Shown here: piece after piece, positions 34,427 to 42,857 of the stretch
How positions within the stretch are numbered: position 1 is the stretch's first letter
Layout: every line of letters starts with the position of its first letter
Source of the DNA: Microbacterium sp.
Lineage (GTDB): Bacteria > Actinomycetota > Actinomycetes > Actinomycetales > Microbacteriaceae
Direction: 5' to 3'
Assembly: GCA_017306415.1 (NCBI GenBank)
Contig: JAFKIL010000004.1
Location: 124,001-188,000, forward strand
DNA: 64,000 nt
Position numbers and translations under genes: made by a program
The notes under the pieces: generated by a model
Told to the model about the DNA's origin: nothing
The model's database searches: none
The model's input: only the letters and a program-made list of their open reading frames with translations

Positions 34427-35893
34427 ATGAGTGCTCAGCAGGAGAAGGAGCTCCTCGAACAGGTCCCCACGGGGCTGTTCATCGCGGGGGAGTGGGTGGA
34501 TGCCGAGGGCGGCCGCACGTTCGACGTGCACGATCCGGCGACCAACGCGGTGATCCGCTCGATCGCCGACGCGAGCCCGGCCGACGGCATCCGCGCCCTC
34601 GACGCGGCGGTCGCCGCGCAGGACGAGTGGGCCGCCACCGCGCCGCGCGTGCGCAGCGACATCCTGCGGCGCGCGTGGGAGCTGCTGCAGGAGCGCAAGG
34701 AGGATGCCGCGCTCCTGATGACGCTGGAGATGGGCAAGCCGCTCGCCGAGGCGCGCGGCGAGGTCGCCTACGGCGGGGAGTTCCTCCGCTGGTTCAGCGA
34801 GGAGGCGGTCCGCATCAGCGGCCGTTACGGCACCAACCCCGAGGGCACCGGCCGCATGGTCGTGTCACAGCGGCCGGTCGGTCCGTCCTTCTTCATCACG
34901 CCGTGGAACTTCCCGCTGGCGATGGCGACCCGCAAGATCGCGCCCGCGCTCGCCGCCGGCTGCACAGTCGTGATCAAGCCCCCGGCCCTCACGCCGCTGT
35001 CGACGATCTTCCTGGTCAAGCTCCTCGAGGAGGCGGGGCTCCCCAAGGGGGTCGTCAACGTCGTCGCGACGAGCTCCTCGAGCAAGCTGTCCGGCCCGAT
35101 CATCGCCGACCCGCGGCTGCGCAAGCTGTCGTTCACCGGCTCCACCGAGGTGGGCCGCAAGCTCATCGCGCAGGCCGCCGAGGGCGTGCTGCGGGTCTCG
35201 ATGGAGCTCGGTGGCAACGCCCCGTTCGTCGTGTTCGAGGACGCCGACCTCGACAAGGCGGTCGACGGCGCGATGGCGGCGAAGTTCCGCAACATCGGCC
35301 AGGCCTGCACCGCCGCGAACCGCTTCATCGTGCACGAGTCCGTCGCAGAGGCGTTCGCCGACAAGGTGACCGCTCGGGTCAAGGCGATGAAGATCGGCCG
35401 GGGCACGGAGGACGGCGTGGCGATCGGGCCGCTCATCGACCAGGATGCCGTGGCCAAGGCCGTCGAGCTCGTCGACGACGCGGTCACCCGCGGCGCGACG
35501 CTCCGCACGGGCGGATCGGCGATCGAGGGCGAGGGCACGTTCTTCGAGCCCACCGTGATCGCTGACGTGCAGGCGGGGAGCGATATCCTCCGCGAGGAGA
35601 TCTTCGGGCCGGTGCTGGCGATCGCCACCTTCGGCGACGAGGACGAGGCCGTGCGGCTCGCGAACGACACCGAGTACGGGCTGGTGTCGTACGTGTACAC
35701 CCAGGACCTCGCCCGCGGGCACCGCATGATCGACCGTCTGGAGACCGGGATGATGGGTCTGAACGTCGGCGTGGTCTCCAACGCCGCGGCACCGTTCGGC
35801 GGCGTCAAGCAGTCCGGCGTCGGGCGCGAGGGCGGCCTCGAGGGCATCCACGAATACCTGTCCACCAAGTACACGCTGATCCCCGCCGACTGA
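34427..35893 (+). CDS. gabD: NAD(P)-dependent succinate-semialdehyde dehydrogenase (GabD type)
   Basis: A 488-residue aldehyde dehydrogenase. Catalytic Cys294 lies in NIGQACTAANRF and general base Glu260 in SMELGGNAPF. The Asn of TPWNFPLAM (161) and Lys184 of VVIKPPALTP complete the site. VKQSGVGREGGLEGI near the C-terminus is typical of GabD. It should oxidise succinic semialdehyde to succinate, the last step of GABA breakdown. The ATG at 34427 is preferred over 34421 because the GGGAG ribosome site is eight bases away rather than two. Confidence 0.9.
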   Translation: MSAQQEKELLEQVPTGLFIAGEWVDAEGGRTFDVHDPATNAVIRSIADASPADGIRALDAAVAAQDEWAATAPRVRSDILRRAWELLQERKEDAALLMTLEMGKPLAEARGEVAYGGEFLRWFSEEAVRISGRYGTNPEGTGRMVVSQRPVGPSFFITPWNFPLAMATRKIAPALAAGCTVVIKPPALTPLSTIFLVKLLEEAGLPKGVVNVVATSSSSKLSGPIIADPRLRKLSFTGSTEVGRKLIAQAAEGVLRVSMELGGNAPFVVFEDADLDKAVDGAMAAKFRNIGQACTAANRFIVHESVAEAFADKVTARVKAMKIGRGTEDGVAIGPLIDQDAVAKAVELVDDAVTRGATLRTGGSAIEGEGTFFEPTVIADVQAGSDILREEIFGPVLAIATFGDEDEAVRLANDTEYGLVSYVYTQDLARGHRMIDRLETGMMGLNVGVVSNAAAPFGGVKQSGVGREGGLEGIHEYLSTKYTLIPAD

Positions 35894-35913
35894 GCGGGAA
35901 CGAGGGAGCACCC

Positions 35914-37278
35914 ATGAGCGACTACGCCGTCGTCAACCCCGCCACCGGCGAGACCCTGGCGACCTACGACACCTTCACCGACGCGCAGGCGGAGGCCGCG
36001 GTCACGGCTGCGGCATCCGCGTACGAGACCTGGTCGGAGACGCCCGTCGCGGAGCGCGCGGCGCTCGTCCGCCGTGTCGCGGAGCTGCACCGCGAGCGTC
36101 GCGACGAGCTCGCCGCGATCATCGTGCGCGAGATGGGCAAGCCGCTGTCCGCGGCCCTGGGGGAGGTCGACTTCGCCGCCGACATCACGCAGTTCTACGC
36201 CGACAACGCCGAGAAGATCACGGCCGACCAGCCGATCGACATCCTGGGCGAGGGCACCGCGGTGATCCGCAAGGCTCCGATCGGCGTGCTCCTGGGGATC
36301 ATGCCGTGGAATTTCCCGTACTACCAGGTGGCCCGCTTCGCGGCGCCCAACCTCGTGCTCGGCAACACGATCCTGCTCAAGCACGCGCCGCAGTGCCCGG
36401 AGTCGTCGGCCGCGATCGAGGCGATGTACCGCGACGCGGGGCTCCCGGCCGGGGCCTACGTCAACCTGTACGTCACCAACGACCAGGCCGCGACGATCAT
36501 CGCGGACCCGCGCGTGCAGGGCGTGTCGGTGACCGGCTCGGAGCGCGCGGGCGCCGCCGTCGCCGAGGTCGCCGGCCGCAACCTCAAGAAGGTGGCGCTC
36601 GAGCTCGGCGGGTCGGACCCGTTCATCCTGCTCTCGACCGAGGATCTGGATGCCGCGGTCGCTGCCGCCGTCGAGGCGCGCCTCGACAACAACGGCCAGT
36701 CGTGCAACGCCCCGAAGCGGTTCATCGTGGTGGACGAGCTGTACCAGCCCTTCCTCGAGAAGTTCACCGCCGCGATGACCGGCAGCAAGGTCGGCGATCC
36801 GTTCGCCGACGACACCGTGGTCGGACCGCTCTCGTCGCTCGCCGCGGCCGAGCGCCTGGCCGAGCAGGTCGACAAGGCGGTGCAGCAGGGTGCGCAGCTC
36901 GTCGCCGGCGGCACGCGCGACGGGGCCTTCTACGCGCCGACGGTGCTCACCGGCGTCACGAGCGACATGGACGTGTATCGCGAGGAGCTGTTCGGCCCCG
37001 CGGGCGTCGTGTACAAGGTCGCCGACGAGGACGAGGCGGTCAAGATCGCGAACGACACCGGCTACGGCCTGGGATCGTACGTGTACACCACCGACGAGGA
37101 GCAGGCTCAGCGCATCGCGGACAAGATCGACGCGGGCATGGTCTACGTCAACGTCGTCCTCGCCGACAGCCCCGAGCTGCCGTTCGGCGGCGTGAAGCGC
37201 TCGGGCACCTCCCGCGAGATGGGACTGCTCGCGGCCGACGAGTTCGTCAACAAGAAGCTGATCCGCGTCGGAGCCTGA
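35914..37278 (+). CDS. Aldehyde dehydrogenase, short SSADH/Sad-like type
   Basis: A 454-residue aldehyde dehydrogenase without the N-terminal 30 residues usual in GabD. Cys264 (NNGQSCNAPKRF) and Glu230 (ALELGGSDPF) are present, as is the IMPWNFPYYQVARF motif. This short form matches the Sad/GabD2 group. With GabD next door, the two may divide 4-aminobutanal and succinic semialdehyde between them; which does which is not decided by the sequence. It lies 20 bp after gabD and ends the operon at the hairpin at 37291-37342. Confidence 0.88.
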   Translation: MSDYAVVNPATGETLATYDTFTDAQAEAAVTAAASAYETWSETPVAERAALVRRVAELHRERRDELAAIIVREMGKPLSAALGEVDFAADITQFYADNAEKITADQPIDILGEGTAVIRKAPIGVLLGIMPWNFPYYQVARFAAPNLVLGNTILLKHAPQCPESSAAIEAMYRDAGLPAGAYVNLYVTNDQAATIIADPRVQGVSVTGSERAGAAVAEVAGRNLKKVALELGGSDPFILLSTEDLDAAVAAAVEARLDNNGQSCNAPKRFIVVDELYQPFLEKFTAAMTGSKVGDPFADDTVVGPLSSLAAAERLAEQVDKAVQQGAQLVAGGTRDGAFYAPTVLTGVTSDMDVYREELFGPAGVVYKVADEDEAVKIANDTGYGLGSYVYTTDEEQAQRIADKIDAGMVYVNVVLADSPELPFGGVKRSGTSREMGLLAADEFVNKKLIRVGA

Positions 37279-37290
37279 GCCGTCGACTGA

Positions 37291-37342
37291 GTGTCCAGGA
37301 CACGCCGCGTGCCACGTTGCCGGAGCGGCGTGTCCTGGACAC
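37291..37342. terminator. Bidirectional terminator with perfect 18-bp stem
   Basis: GTGTCCAGGACACGCCGC (37291-37308) pairs exactly with 37325-37342 across a 16-base loop, at the convergent junction of the aldehyde dehydrogenase and TPR-like genes. Each arm starts with the near-palindrome GTGTCCAGGACAC. Confidence 0.8.
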
Positions 37343-37361
37343 TCCCCTCCCGGGGAGGGCG

Positions 37362-37991
37362 TCAGCGGCCGGCGGGGTCGATCGCCGCGCGGGTCTCGGC
37401 GATGGCCTCGTCGGCCCACTCGACCTGCTGCGAGGTGCCCCACCGGACGGCGGCATCCCGCGACGCCCGGAAGGCCACGAGGGCGTCGTCCCATCGCCCC
37501 TCGTCGAATCGCGCCCACCCGCGGTTGTTGTAGAGGCCCACGCGCCAGCGGAGCGTCCGCGCGTCGTCCGTGGTGCCGAGCGCCGCCAGCGCGCGGTCGG
37601 TCCAGGCGTCGGCGCGTGCCCGGTCGGCGATCGCGAGCATGTGCAGCGCGTCGACCTCGAGGAAGAGGAGGCCGGCGGATGCCGCGGCCTCCGCCGCCCG
37701 TTCGAACAGCGGCACCGCGGCGTCGGCGTCGCCCGCCGAGTTGCGCAGGCGCCCGCGCTCGAGGACGACGCGGGTCTGCACGGCGGGGGAGGCAGCCGGA
37801 TCGAGCGCGTCGAGCACCGCGTCCGCCGCGGCGAAGCGCCCCTGCAGCCCGAGCGCCCGCGCGACCTGGGTCTGCAGTTCGTCCGCATCCGCGCCGGATG
37901 CGGCGTCCGCCGCGGCACGCAGTCGCGCCTCCGAGGCGGCGGCATCCTCGAAGTCCCACAGCTCGTCGAGCCGATCCTGCGCGATCGTCAC
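37362..37991 (-). CDS. Tetratricopeptide-like protein, unknown role
   Basis: A 209-residue Ala-rich all-helical protein. Repeated A/G spacing, GLQGRFAAADAVLDALDP, VVLERGRLRNSAGDADAAVP and GWARFDEGRWDDALVAFRAS, is the TPR pattern (W/L-G-Y/F-A/D positions), giving about four helical hairpins. Proteins like this act as scaffolds; nothing here tells the partner. GTG at 37991 with TACCAT six bases upstream. It diverges from the flavin-reductase-like gene. Confidence 0.8.
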   Translation of the reverse strand: MTIAQDRLDELWDFEDAAASEARLRAAADAASGADADELQTQVARALGLQGRFAAADAVLDALDPAASPAVQTRVVLERGRLRNSAGDADAAVPLFERAAEAAASAGLLFLEVDALHMLAIADRARADAWTDRALAALGTTDDARTLRWRVGLYNNRGWARFDEGRWDDALVAFRASRDAAVRWGTSQQVEWADEAIAETRAAIDPAGR

Positions 37992-37997
37992 ACCGGA

Positions 37998-38003
37998 ATG
38001 GTA
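37998..38003 (-). promoter_or_regulatory. -10 box TACCAT of the TPR-like gene
   Basis: Minus-strand TACCAT, six bases, then GTG at 37991: leaderless. Confidence 0.58.
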
Positions 38004-38072
38004 GATCGTCGCGGGTTCCCACGGAGCGGGTCGGGTCTGGCGGCGACCGCCGCAGACGGGGAGGATGGGGGT

Positions 38073-38507
38073 ATGACGCAGGACGAGGACGTTGCGGCGC
38101 TGGAGGCGCAGGAATGCTGGCGGCGGCTGGCGGGGCAGGAGCTCGGGCGCCTCGTCACCCATGTCGGCGAGGTGTTCGACATCTTCCCGGTGAACTACGT
38201 GGTGGACGGCGAGACGGTTCTGTTCCGCACCGCGGAGGGCAGCAAGCTCTTCGAGCTGACCGCGAACTCCGAGGTGCTCTTCGAGGTCGACCACCACACC
38301 CCGCAGGATGCCTGGAGCGTGGTCGTGCGCGGCCATGCCGAGCGGCTGGAGACCTCGGAGGAGGTGGCCAGGGCCGACGCGCTGCCGCTCACGCCGTGGA
38401 TCCCCACGCTCAAGTACAACTACGTCCGCGTGGTGCCCTCGTCGGTGTCCGGTCGCGCGTTCCACCGGGGTCCCGAACCCGACCGCTACGGGGTCCAGGA
38501 GTACTGA
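38073..38507 (+). CDS. Pyridoxamine 5'-phosphate oxidase-like flavin protein
   Basis: A 144-residue split-barrel protein of the PNPOx-like family that usually binds FMN or F420. GRLVTHVGEVFDIFPVNYVV, VLFRTAEGSKLF, VLFEVDHHTPQDAWSVVVRG and HAERLE follow in family order. It is too short to be PdxH itself; relatives are stress-related flavin reductases. GAGGAT lies before the ATG with a GG-rich spacer, serving either as ribosome site or as a weak -10 box. Monocistronic, divergent from the TPR gene. Confidence 0.85.
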   Translation: MTQDEDVAALEAQECWRRLAGQELGRLVTHVGEVFDIFPVNYVVDGETVLFRTAEGSKLFELTANSEVLFEVDHHTPQDAWSVVVRGHAERLETSEEVARADALPLTPWIPTLKYNYVRVVPSSVSGRAFHRGPEPDRYGVQEY

Positions 38508-38536
38508 GCGGGTTCGCGGGCATCCGGCCCATGCCG

Positions 38537-38542
38537 TACACT
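38537..38542 (+). promoter_or_regulatory. -10 box TACACT of the tRNA-Trp/secE/nusG transcript
   Basis: TACACT with a weak TTCGCG at 38513-38518 (18-bp spacing). It would start transcription about 105 bases before the tRNA. Confidence 0.5.
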
Positions 38543-38654
38543 GGAGCGTGCAGTTGAAGTCTGCATTCTTTTGCCGTGCCCGGGTTTCGGGCGACGTCCC
38601 CGAAGACAACAGGTCACGGTGCAGGAGTGCGGGCGGCGAGGCCCCAGGGTCTCT

Positions 38655-38727
<73 letters not shown>

Positions 38728-38774
38728 CGCGTCAGCGCATGCTGACACACGGAAGGTAATCTCAGGTGGGGTTG

Positions 38775-39050
38775 ATGGTCCAGGACGAACCGAGGGGCGA
38801 GATCGTCGCTTCCAGCGACGGGTCGCGCGAGAAGAAGCCCAACTTCTTCCAGCGCATCGCCATCTTCATCCGTCAGGTCTTCGCCGAACTCCGCAAGGTC
38901 GTCACGCCGACTCGCCAGGAGCTCGTGAAGTTCACGGCGGTCGTGCTCGGCTTCGTCGTCGTCATGATGGCGATCGTCTACGGCCTCGACGTGCTGTTCG
39001 TCTGGCTCACGACCGTCGTGTTCGGCACCCCGGGCGGCGCGTCGTCCTGA
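38775..39050 (+). CDS. secE: Preprotein translocase subunit SecE
   Basis: A 91-residue inner-membrane protein, part of SecYEG. A charged N-terminus leads to the conserved amphipathic helix [20 protein letters not shown], then [11 protein letters not shown] and one membrane segment (about 55-78). The ATG at 38775 follows AGGTGGGG at good spacing; a GTG at 38766 would add three residues. Together with nusG it forms the usual export/transcription-antitermination operon. Confidence 0.95.
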   Translation: MVQDEPRGEIVASSDGSREKKPNFFQRIAIFIRQVFAELRKVVTPTRQELVKFTAVVLGFVVVMMAIVYGLDVLFVWLTTVVFGTPGGASS

Positions 39051-39103
39051 CGCCCCGCCGGGATGCAGATCCCGGATCCCCCACACGAACGGAAGAGAAC
39101 GCA

Positions 39104-40240
39104 GTGTCTGAAAAGTACGTCGACGACGCCGACTGGGCGACCGCCGCAGAGCAGTCCAGCGAGGACGACGAGGCCCAGGAGGGCAACCAGCTCGCGGCCG
39201 AGGAGCGCTCGGTCGAGGCGGCGGAGCACTCCGCCGTGCACGTGGTCGACGAGGACGATGACCTCTCCGACGACGACCTGGACGACATCGACATCGACGA
39301 CCCGGAGGCGGACGCGATCGTGAACGACGCCCTGAACATCGACGAGGCGGCCGAGGCCGAGGCGGCGGCCGAGGTCCTCACCGACTCGCTGGCCGAGGAG
39401 GAGGCGGAGTACGTCGCCGACCACGCCGACGATGTCACGCCCTACGACGGTCCCGACGTGAACGGCGAGGAGGACCGCCCCGTCCTCGACGACGACTTCG
39501 TCGCAGAGGTGGACGCCGCGGCATCCGTCGTCGACGAGGTCGAGGCCTCCGTCGACCCGGCCGACGCCGCAGAGGCCCCCGCCGACCTCGACGTCGCCGA
39601 CGAGGAGTCCGACGAGGACGAGGACCCGTACGAGGCGTTCCGCGCCGAACTGCGGTCGCTGCCCGGCAAGTGGTACGTCATCCACTCGTACGCGGGCTTC
39701 GAGCGCAAGGTGAAGGCCAACATCGAGCAGCGCAAGTCGACGCTCGAGGTCGAGGACGACATCTACCAGGTCGAGGTCCCGATGGAGGACGTCGTCGAGA
39801 TCAAGAACGGTCAGCGCAAGATGGTCACGCGCGTCCGCATCCCCGGCTACGTGCTCGTGCGCATGGAGCTCAACGAGGACACCTGGTCGGTCGTGCGGCA
39901 CACGCCGGGCGTGACCGGCTTCGTGGGCAACGCGCACAACCCGACCCCGCTGCGCTTCGAGGAGGCCTTCACCATGCTGAAGAGCCTCGTCGAGGTCAAG
40001 GAGGTCGCACCCGCGAAGGCCGGCGGCGCCAAGGGCGGCCCGGCCGTCGCGCGCAGCGTCGTCACCGAGGTCGACTTCGAGGTCGGCGAGACGATCACCA
40101 TCAAGGAGGGCTCGTTCGCGGGCCTCCCCGGCTCCATCAGCGAGATCAAGCCCGAGAGCGGCAAGCTCACCGTGCTCGTCTCCCTGTTCGAGCGCGAGAC
40201 CCCCGTCGAGCTGTCGTTCGACCAGGTCACCAAGCAGTAA
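39104..40240 (+). CDS. nusG: Transcription termination/antitermination protein NusG with long acidic N-terminus
   Basis: A 378-residue protein. Residues 1-180 are extremely acidic and low in complexity ([31 protein letters not shown]). The NGN domain starts at about 188 ([33 protein letters not shown]), and the KOW domain at about 325 ([20 protein letters not shown]). NusG binds RNA polymerase to tune elongation and links it to Rho and ribosomes. E. coli NusG has 181 residues; acidic extensions occur in actinobacteria, and this one equals the whole core in length. GTG start at 39104. Confidence 0.96.
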   Translation: MSEKYVDDADWATAAEQSSEDDEAQEGNQLAAEERSVEAAEHSAVHVVDEDDDLSDDDLDDIDIDDPEADAIVNDALNIDEAAEAEAAAEVLTDSLAEEEAEYVADHADDVTPYDGPDVNGEEDRPVLDDDFVAEVDAAASVVDEVEASVDPADAAEAPADLDVADEESDEDEDPYEAFRAELRSLPGKWYVIHSYAGFERKVKANIEQRKSTLEVEDDIYQVEVPMEDVVEIKNGQRKMVTRVRIPGYVLVRMELNEDTWSVVRHTPGVTGFVGNAHNPTPLRFEEAFTMLKSLVEVKEVAPAKAGGAKGGPAVARSVVTEVDFEVGETITIKEGSFAGLPGSISEIKPESGKLTVLVSLFERETPVELSFDQVTKQ

Positions 40241-40253
40241 GGCCGCGCTTTTC

Positions 40254-40283
40254 GAGGGCCCGGCGGTTTTCCGCCGGGCCCTC
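40254..40283 (+). terminator. nusG terminator
   Basis: A perfect 13-bp stem GAGGGCCCGGCGG around TTTT, 13 bases past the nusG stop. It separates secE-nusG from the downstream cassette and from rplK. Confidence 0.8.
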
Positions 40284-40325
40284 TGCGTCCCCGCCCCGCC
40301 CTGGCTGGCGGGCCGCGCGAGATGT

Positions 40326-40396
40326 CGGAGATGTGCAAGATCTCGGATCCACCTCCCGTGCAGCATCCGACATCCTGCACATCTCCGACATCGTGC
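40326..40396. repeat. Dispersed 71-bp palindromic repeat, copy B
   Basis: The left arm CGGAGATGTGCAAGATCTCG (continuing GAT) pairs with 40365-40387 with only a few mismatches over 23 bp. It is nearly identical to copy C beyond the next gene; the two differ at four of the first 60 positions. Confidence 0.82.
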
Positions 40397-40496
40397 ACAG
40401 CGCGCCGCGCTCTCCACAGGCGAGGGGAGAGGAGCGCTGTCCCCCGCGCGGGAGAACCGGTGGGGGATGCGGCGGCGGTGCACGACCATGGAGAGG

Positions 40497-41324
40497 ATGG
40501 ATGTGCGCGCCGCGGTCTCGATGGCAGGAGGGGTCGCGCGTGTGGCCGATCTGCGGGCGCAGGGTCACCCGAGGAGGGCGATCGAGGGCGCGGTCACGGC
40601 AGGTGTGCTGATTCGTCCTCGCCAGGGCTGGGTGGCCACGCCGGACGCCGATGCGCATCTCGTCGCGGCGGCGCGCGCGGGTGTGGTGCTCACATGTGTG
40701 ACGCAGGCGCGGCGGCTGGGGCTCTGGATCGCCTCCGAGCATCCGGCTCATGTCGCAGCGCCCGCGCACGGGCGCGTCGGCGAGGTGGCGGAGGGGACGC
40801 GGATCCACTGGGCGCGGCCCCTCGTCCCGCGGCATCCCGCCCTCCTCGAAGATCACGTCGAGAACGTGCTCGTCATGGTCGCGAGGTGCCTGCCTCGAGA
40901 AGGGGCCCTCGCGATCTGGGAGTCCGCACTGAGGCAGGATCTCGTGGCAAGAGAAGCCCTCGCCCGGCTGCCCCTCCCGGCTGCGGCCCGGGCGCTGCTC
41001 GACGTGTCGTCGTCGTACTCCGACTCTGGTCTCGAGACGCTGGTGCCGATGCGGCTGCGCTTCCTGCGGGTGCCGATGCGGCAGCAGGTGTGGATCGCGG
41101 GTCATGCCGTAGACCACCTGATCGGCGATCGCCTCGTGCTGCAGATAGATGGCGGTCATCACGTCCGCCCCCAGCGTCGCCGCGACATCGCGCACGACGC
41201 GCGGCTCGAGCTGCTCGGGTACCACGTGATCCGCGTCGACTACGTGCAGGTCATGCGCAGGTGGGCCGACGTCCACGACATGATCGTGCGCGCGGTCGCG
41301 CAGGGCCTGCATCGGGCGGCGTGA
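40497..41324 (+). CDS. AbiEi-like wing-helix plus DUF559 (Vsr-fold nuclease-like) protein
   Basis: A protein of about 275 residues. Residues 1-60 resemble the N-terminal DNA-binding part of AbiEi-type antitoxins (AAVSMAGGVARVADLRAQGH, AGVLIRPRQGWV). The C-terminal 100 residues match DUF559, related to very-short-patch-repair nucleases: SDSGLETLVPMRLR (Glu180), LVLQIDGGHH (Asp218, His221), RRRDIAHDARLELLGYHVIR (Asp230, Asp234). The acidic/His set of a PD-(D/E)xK-like site is retained. No AbiEii toxin gene follows. Function unproven. The gene interrupts nusG-rplK and is flanked by repeats B and C. Starts at 40467 and 40488 are alternatives. Confidence 0.8.
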   Translation: MDVRAAVSMAGGVARVADLRAQGHPRRAIEGAVTAGVLIRPRQGWVATPDADAHLVAAARAGVVLTCVTQARRLGLWIASEHPAHVAAPAHGRVGEVAEGTRIHWARPLVPRHPALLEDHVENVLVMVARCLPREGALAIWESALRQDLVAREALARLPLPAAARALLDVSSSYSDSGLETLVPMRLRFLRVPMRQQVWIAGHAVDHLIGDRLVLQIDGGHHVRPQRRRDIAHDARLELLGYHVIRVDYVQVMRRWADVHDMIVRAVAQGLHRAA

Positions 41325-41370
41325 CGGCGGATCGGAGCGCACTCCGCGCATAGTCGTGCGAGCAACATCG

Positions 41371-41441
41371 CGGAGATGCGCAAGATCTCGGATCCACCTC
41401 GGGTGCGGCATCCGACATCCTGCACATCTCCGACACGCTGC
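41371..41441. repeat. Dispersed 71-bp palindromic repeat, copy C
   Basis: The same element as copy B, in the same orientation, starting 46 bp past the DUF559 gene. Arms CGGAGATGCGCAAGATCTCG and CGACATCCTGCACATCTCCG pair imperfectly around a loop of about 16 bases. Confidence 0.82.
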
Positions 41442-41492
41442 ACTTCTCCGCTGTGCTGCACCGGCTCGTGAGTACCCGGGGCGGGGATCGCG

Positions 41493-41498
41493 TACAAT
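41493..41498 (+). promoter_or_regulatory. -10 box TACAAT of the rplK-rplA operon
   Basis: A near-consensus TACAAT about 124 bases upstream of rplK, giving an untranslated leader of roughly 115 nt, where L1 autoregulation could act. No convincing -35. Confidence 0.6.
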
Positions 41499-41621
41499 GG
41501 AGAGGTTGACCTGAGCTCGCTCGGTCGACTCATCCCCCCACCACTGCCAGGAATCGCCTGGTGCGTGGAAGCGCATCCGGAACGCCGAGAGGCATCCGGA
41601 TGCTCGACAGAAGGAAGAAGA

Positions 41622-42053
41622 ATGGCACCGAAGAAGAAGGTGACCGGCCTGATCAAGCTCCAGATCAACGCCGGCGCCGCCAACCCGGCGCCGCCGATCG
41701 GGCCCGCGCTCGGTCAGCACGGCGTGAACATCATGGAGTTCTGCAAGGCGTACAACGCCGCGACCGAGTCGCAGCGCGGCAACGTCATCCCGGTCGAGAT
41801 CACCGTGTACGAGGACCGCTCGTTCACGTTCGTCCTGAAGACCCCGCCCGCCGCCGAGCTCATCAAGAAGGCCGCCGGCGTCCAGAAGGGCTCCAAGACG
41901 CCGCACACGGTCAAGGTCGCGAAGCTCACGAAGGAGCAGGTTCGCCAGATCGCCGAGACGAAGCAGCCCGACCTGAACGCGAACGACATCGAGGCCGCCT
42001 CGAAGATCATCGCCGGCACCGCCCGTTCCATGGGCATCACGGTCGAGGACTGA
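41622..42053 (+). CDS. rplK: 50S ribosomal protein L11
   Basis: A 143-residue protein. [35 protein letters not shown] and [14 protein letters not shown] are textbook L11; the C-terminal half binds the GTPase-centre rRNA. Length normal (about 142). Ribosome site AAGGAAGAAG precedes the ATG. Followed 14 bp later by rplA. Confidence 0.98.
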   Translation: MAPKKKVTGLIKLQINAGAANPAPPIGPALGQHGVNIMEFCKAYNAATESQRGNVIPVEITVYEDRSFTFVLKTPPAAELIKKAAGVQKGSKTPHTVKVAKLTKEQVRQIAETKQPDLNANDIEAASKIIAGTARSMGITVED

Positions 42054-42067
42054 GGGGGATAGGGAAC

Positions 42068-42757
42068 ATGGCTACCAAGTCCAAGGCGTACCGCGCCGCC
42101 GCTGAGAAGATCGCGGCCGACAAGTTCTACACGCCGACCGAGGCCGTCGCCCTCGCGAAGGAGACGGGCTCTGCGAAGTTCGACTCCACCGTCGAGGTCG
42201 CACTCAAGCTCTCGGTCGACCCGCGCAAGGCCGACCAGATGGTGCGCGGCACCGTCATCCTCCCGCACGGCACGGGCAAGACCGCCCGCGTCATCGTGTT
42301 CGCGACCGGGCCGGCGGCCGAGGCCGCCATCGCCGCGGGCGCGGACGAGGTCGGCGGCGCCGAGCTCATCGAGAAGGTCGCCGGCGGCTGGACCGCGTTC
42401 GACGCGGCCGTCTCGACGCCCGAGCTCATGGGCCAGGTCGGTCGCCTCGGCAAGGTGCTGGGCCCCCGCGGCCTGATGCCGAACCCGAAGACCGGCACCG
42501 TCACCCCCAACGCGGCGAAGGCCGTCGAGGACATCAAGGGCGGCAAGATCGAGTTCCGCGTCGACAAGCACGCCAACGTGCACTTCGTCGTCGGCAAGGC
42601 GTCGTTCACGGCCGAGCAGCTGGACGAGAACCTGAAGGCCGCGCTCGAGGAGATCGTGCGCCTGAAGCCGTCGAGCTCGAAGGGCCGCTACATCCAGAAG
42701 GGCGCCGTCTCGACCACGTTCGGTCCCGGCATCCCGCTGGACGTCAGCGCGATCTGA
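42068..42757 (+). CDS. rplA: 50S ribosomal protein L1
   Basis: A 229-residue ribosomal protein that binds 23S rRNA at the E-site stalk and, in many bacteria, represses its own operon mRNA. Blocks [46 protein letters not shown] and [16 protein letters not shown] are diagnostic. The start is placed at ATG 42068 with AGGGAA upstream. A strong hairpin follows. Confidence 0.98.
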   Translation: MATKSKAYRAAAEKIAADKFYTPTEAVALAKETGSAKFDSTVEVALKLSVDPRKADQMVRGTVILPHGTGKTARVIVFATGPAAEAAIAAGADEVGGAELIEKVAGGWTAFDAAVSTPELMGQVGRLGKVLGPRGLMPNPKTGTVTPNAAKAVEDIKGGKIEFRVDKHANVHFVVGKASFTAEQLDENLKAALEEIVRLKPSSSKGRYIQKGAVSTTFGPGIPLDVSAI

Positions 42758-42768
42758 TCGCAACGCAC

Positions 42769-42798
42769 GAAGGGCCCCACCTGCCGGTGGGGCCCTTC
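42769..42798. terminator. rplA terminator, possibly bidirectional
   Basis: GAAGGGCCCCACC pairs perfectly over 13 bp around TGCC, 11 bases past rplA. It also lies 60 bp past the convergent GH2 gene and may serve both. Confidence 0.8.
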
Positions 42799-42857
42799 GT
42801 CGTTCCTGCGTCCGGCGGCGAAGGAGCCGGGGCGCGCCGCGCAGACGGGGTGCGGGG

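Noticed and set aside
40467-41324. AbiE type IV toxin-antitoxin system
   Set aside because: Only the antitoxin-like head is present and it is fused to DUF559; no AbiEii nucleotidyltransferase toxin gene is adjacent.
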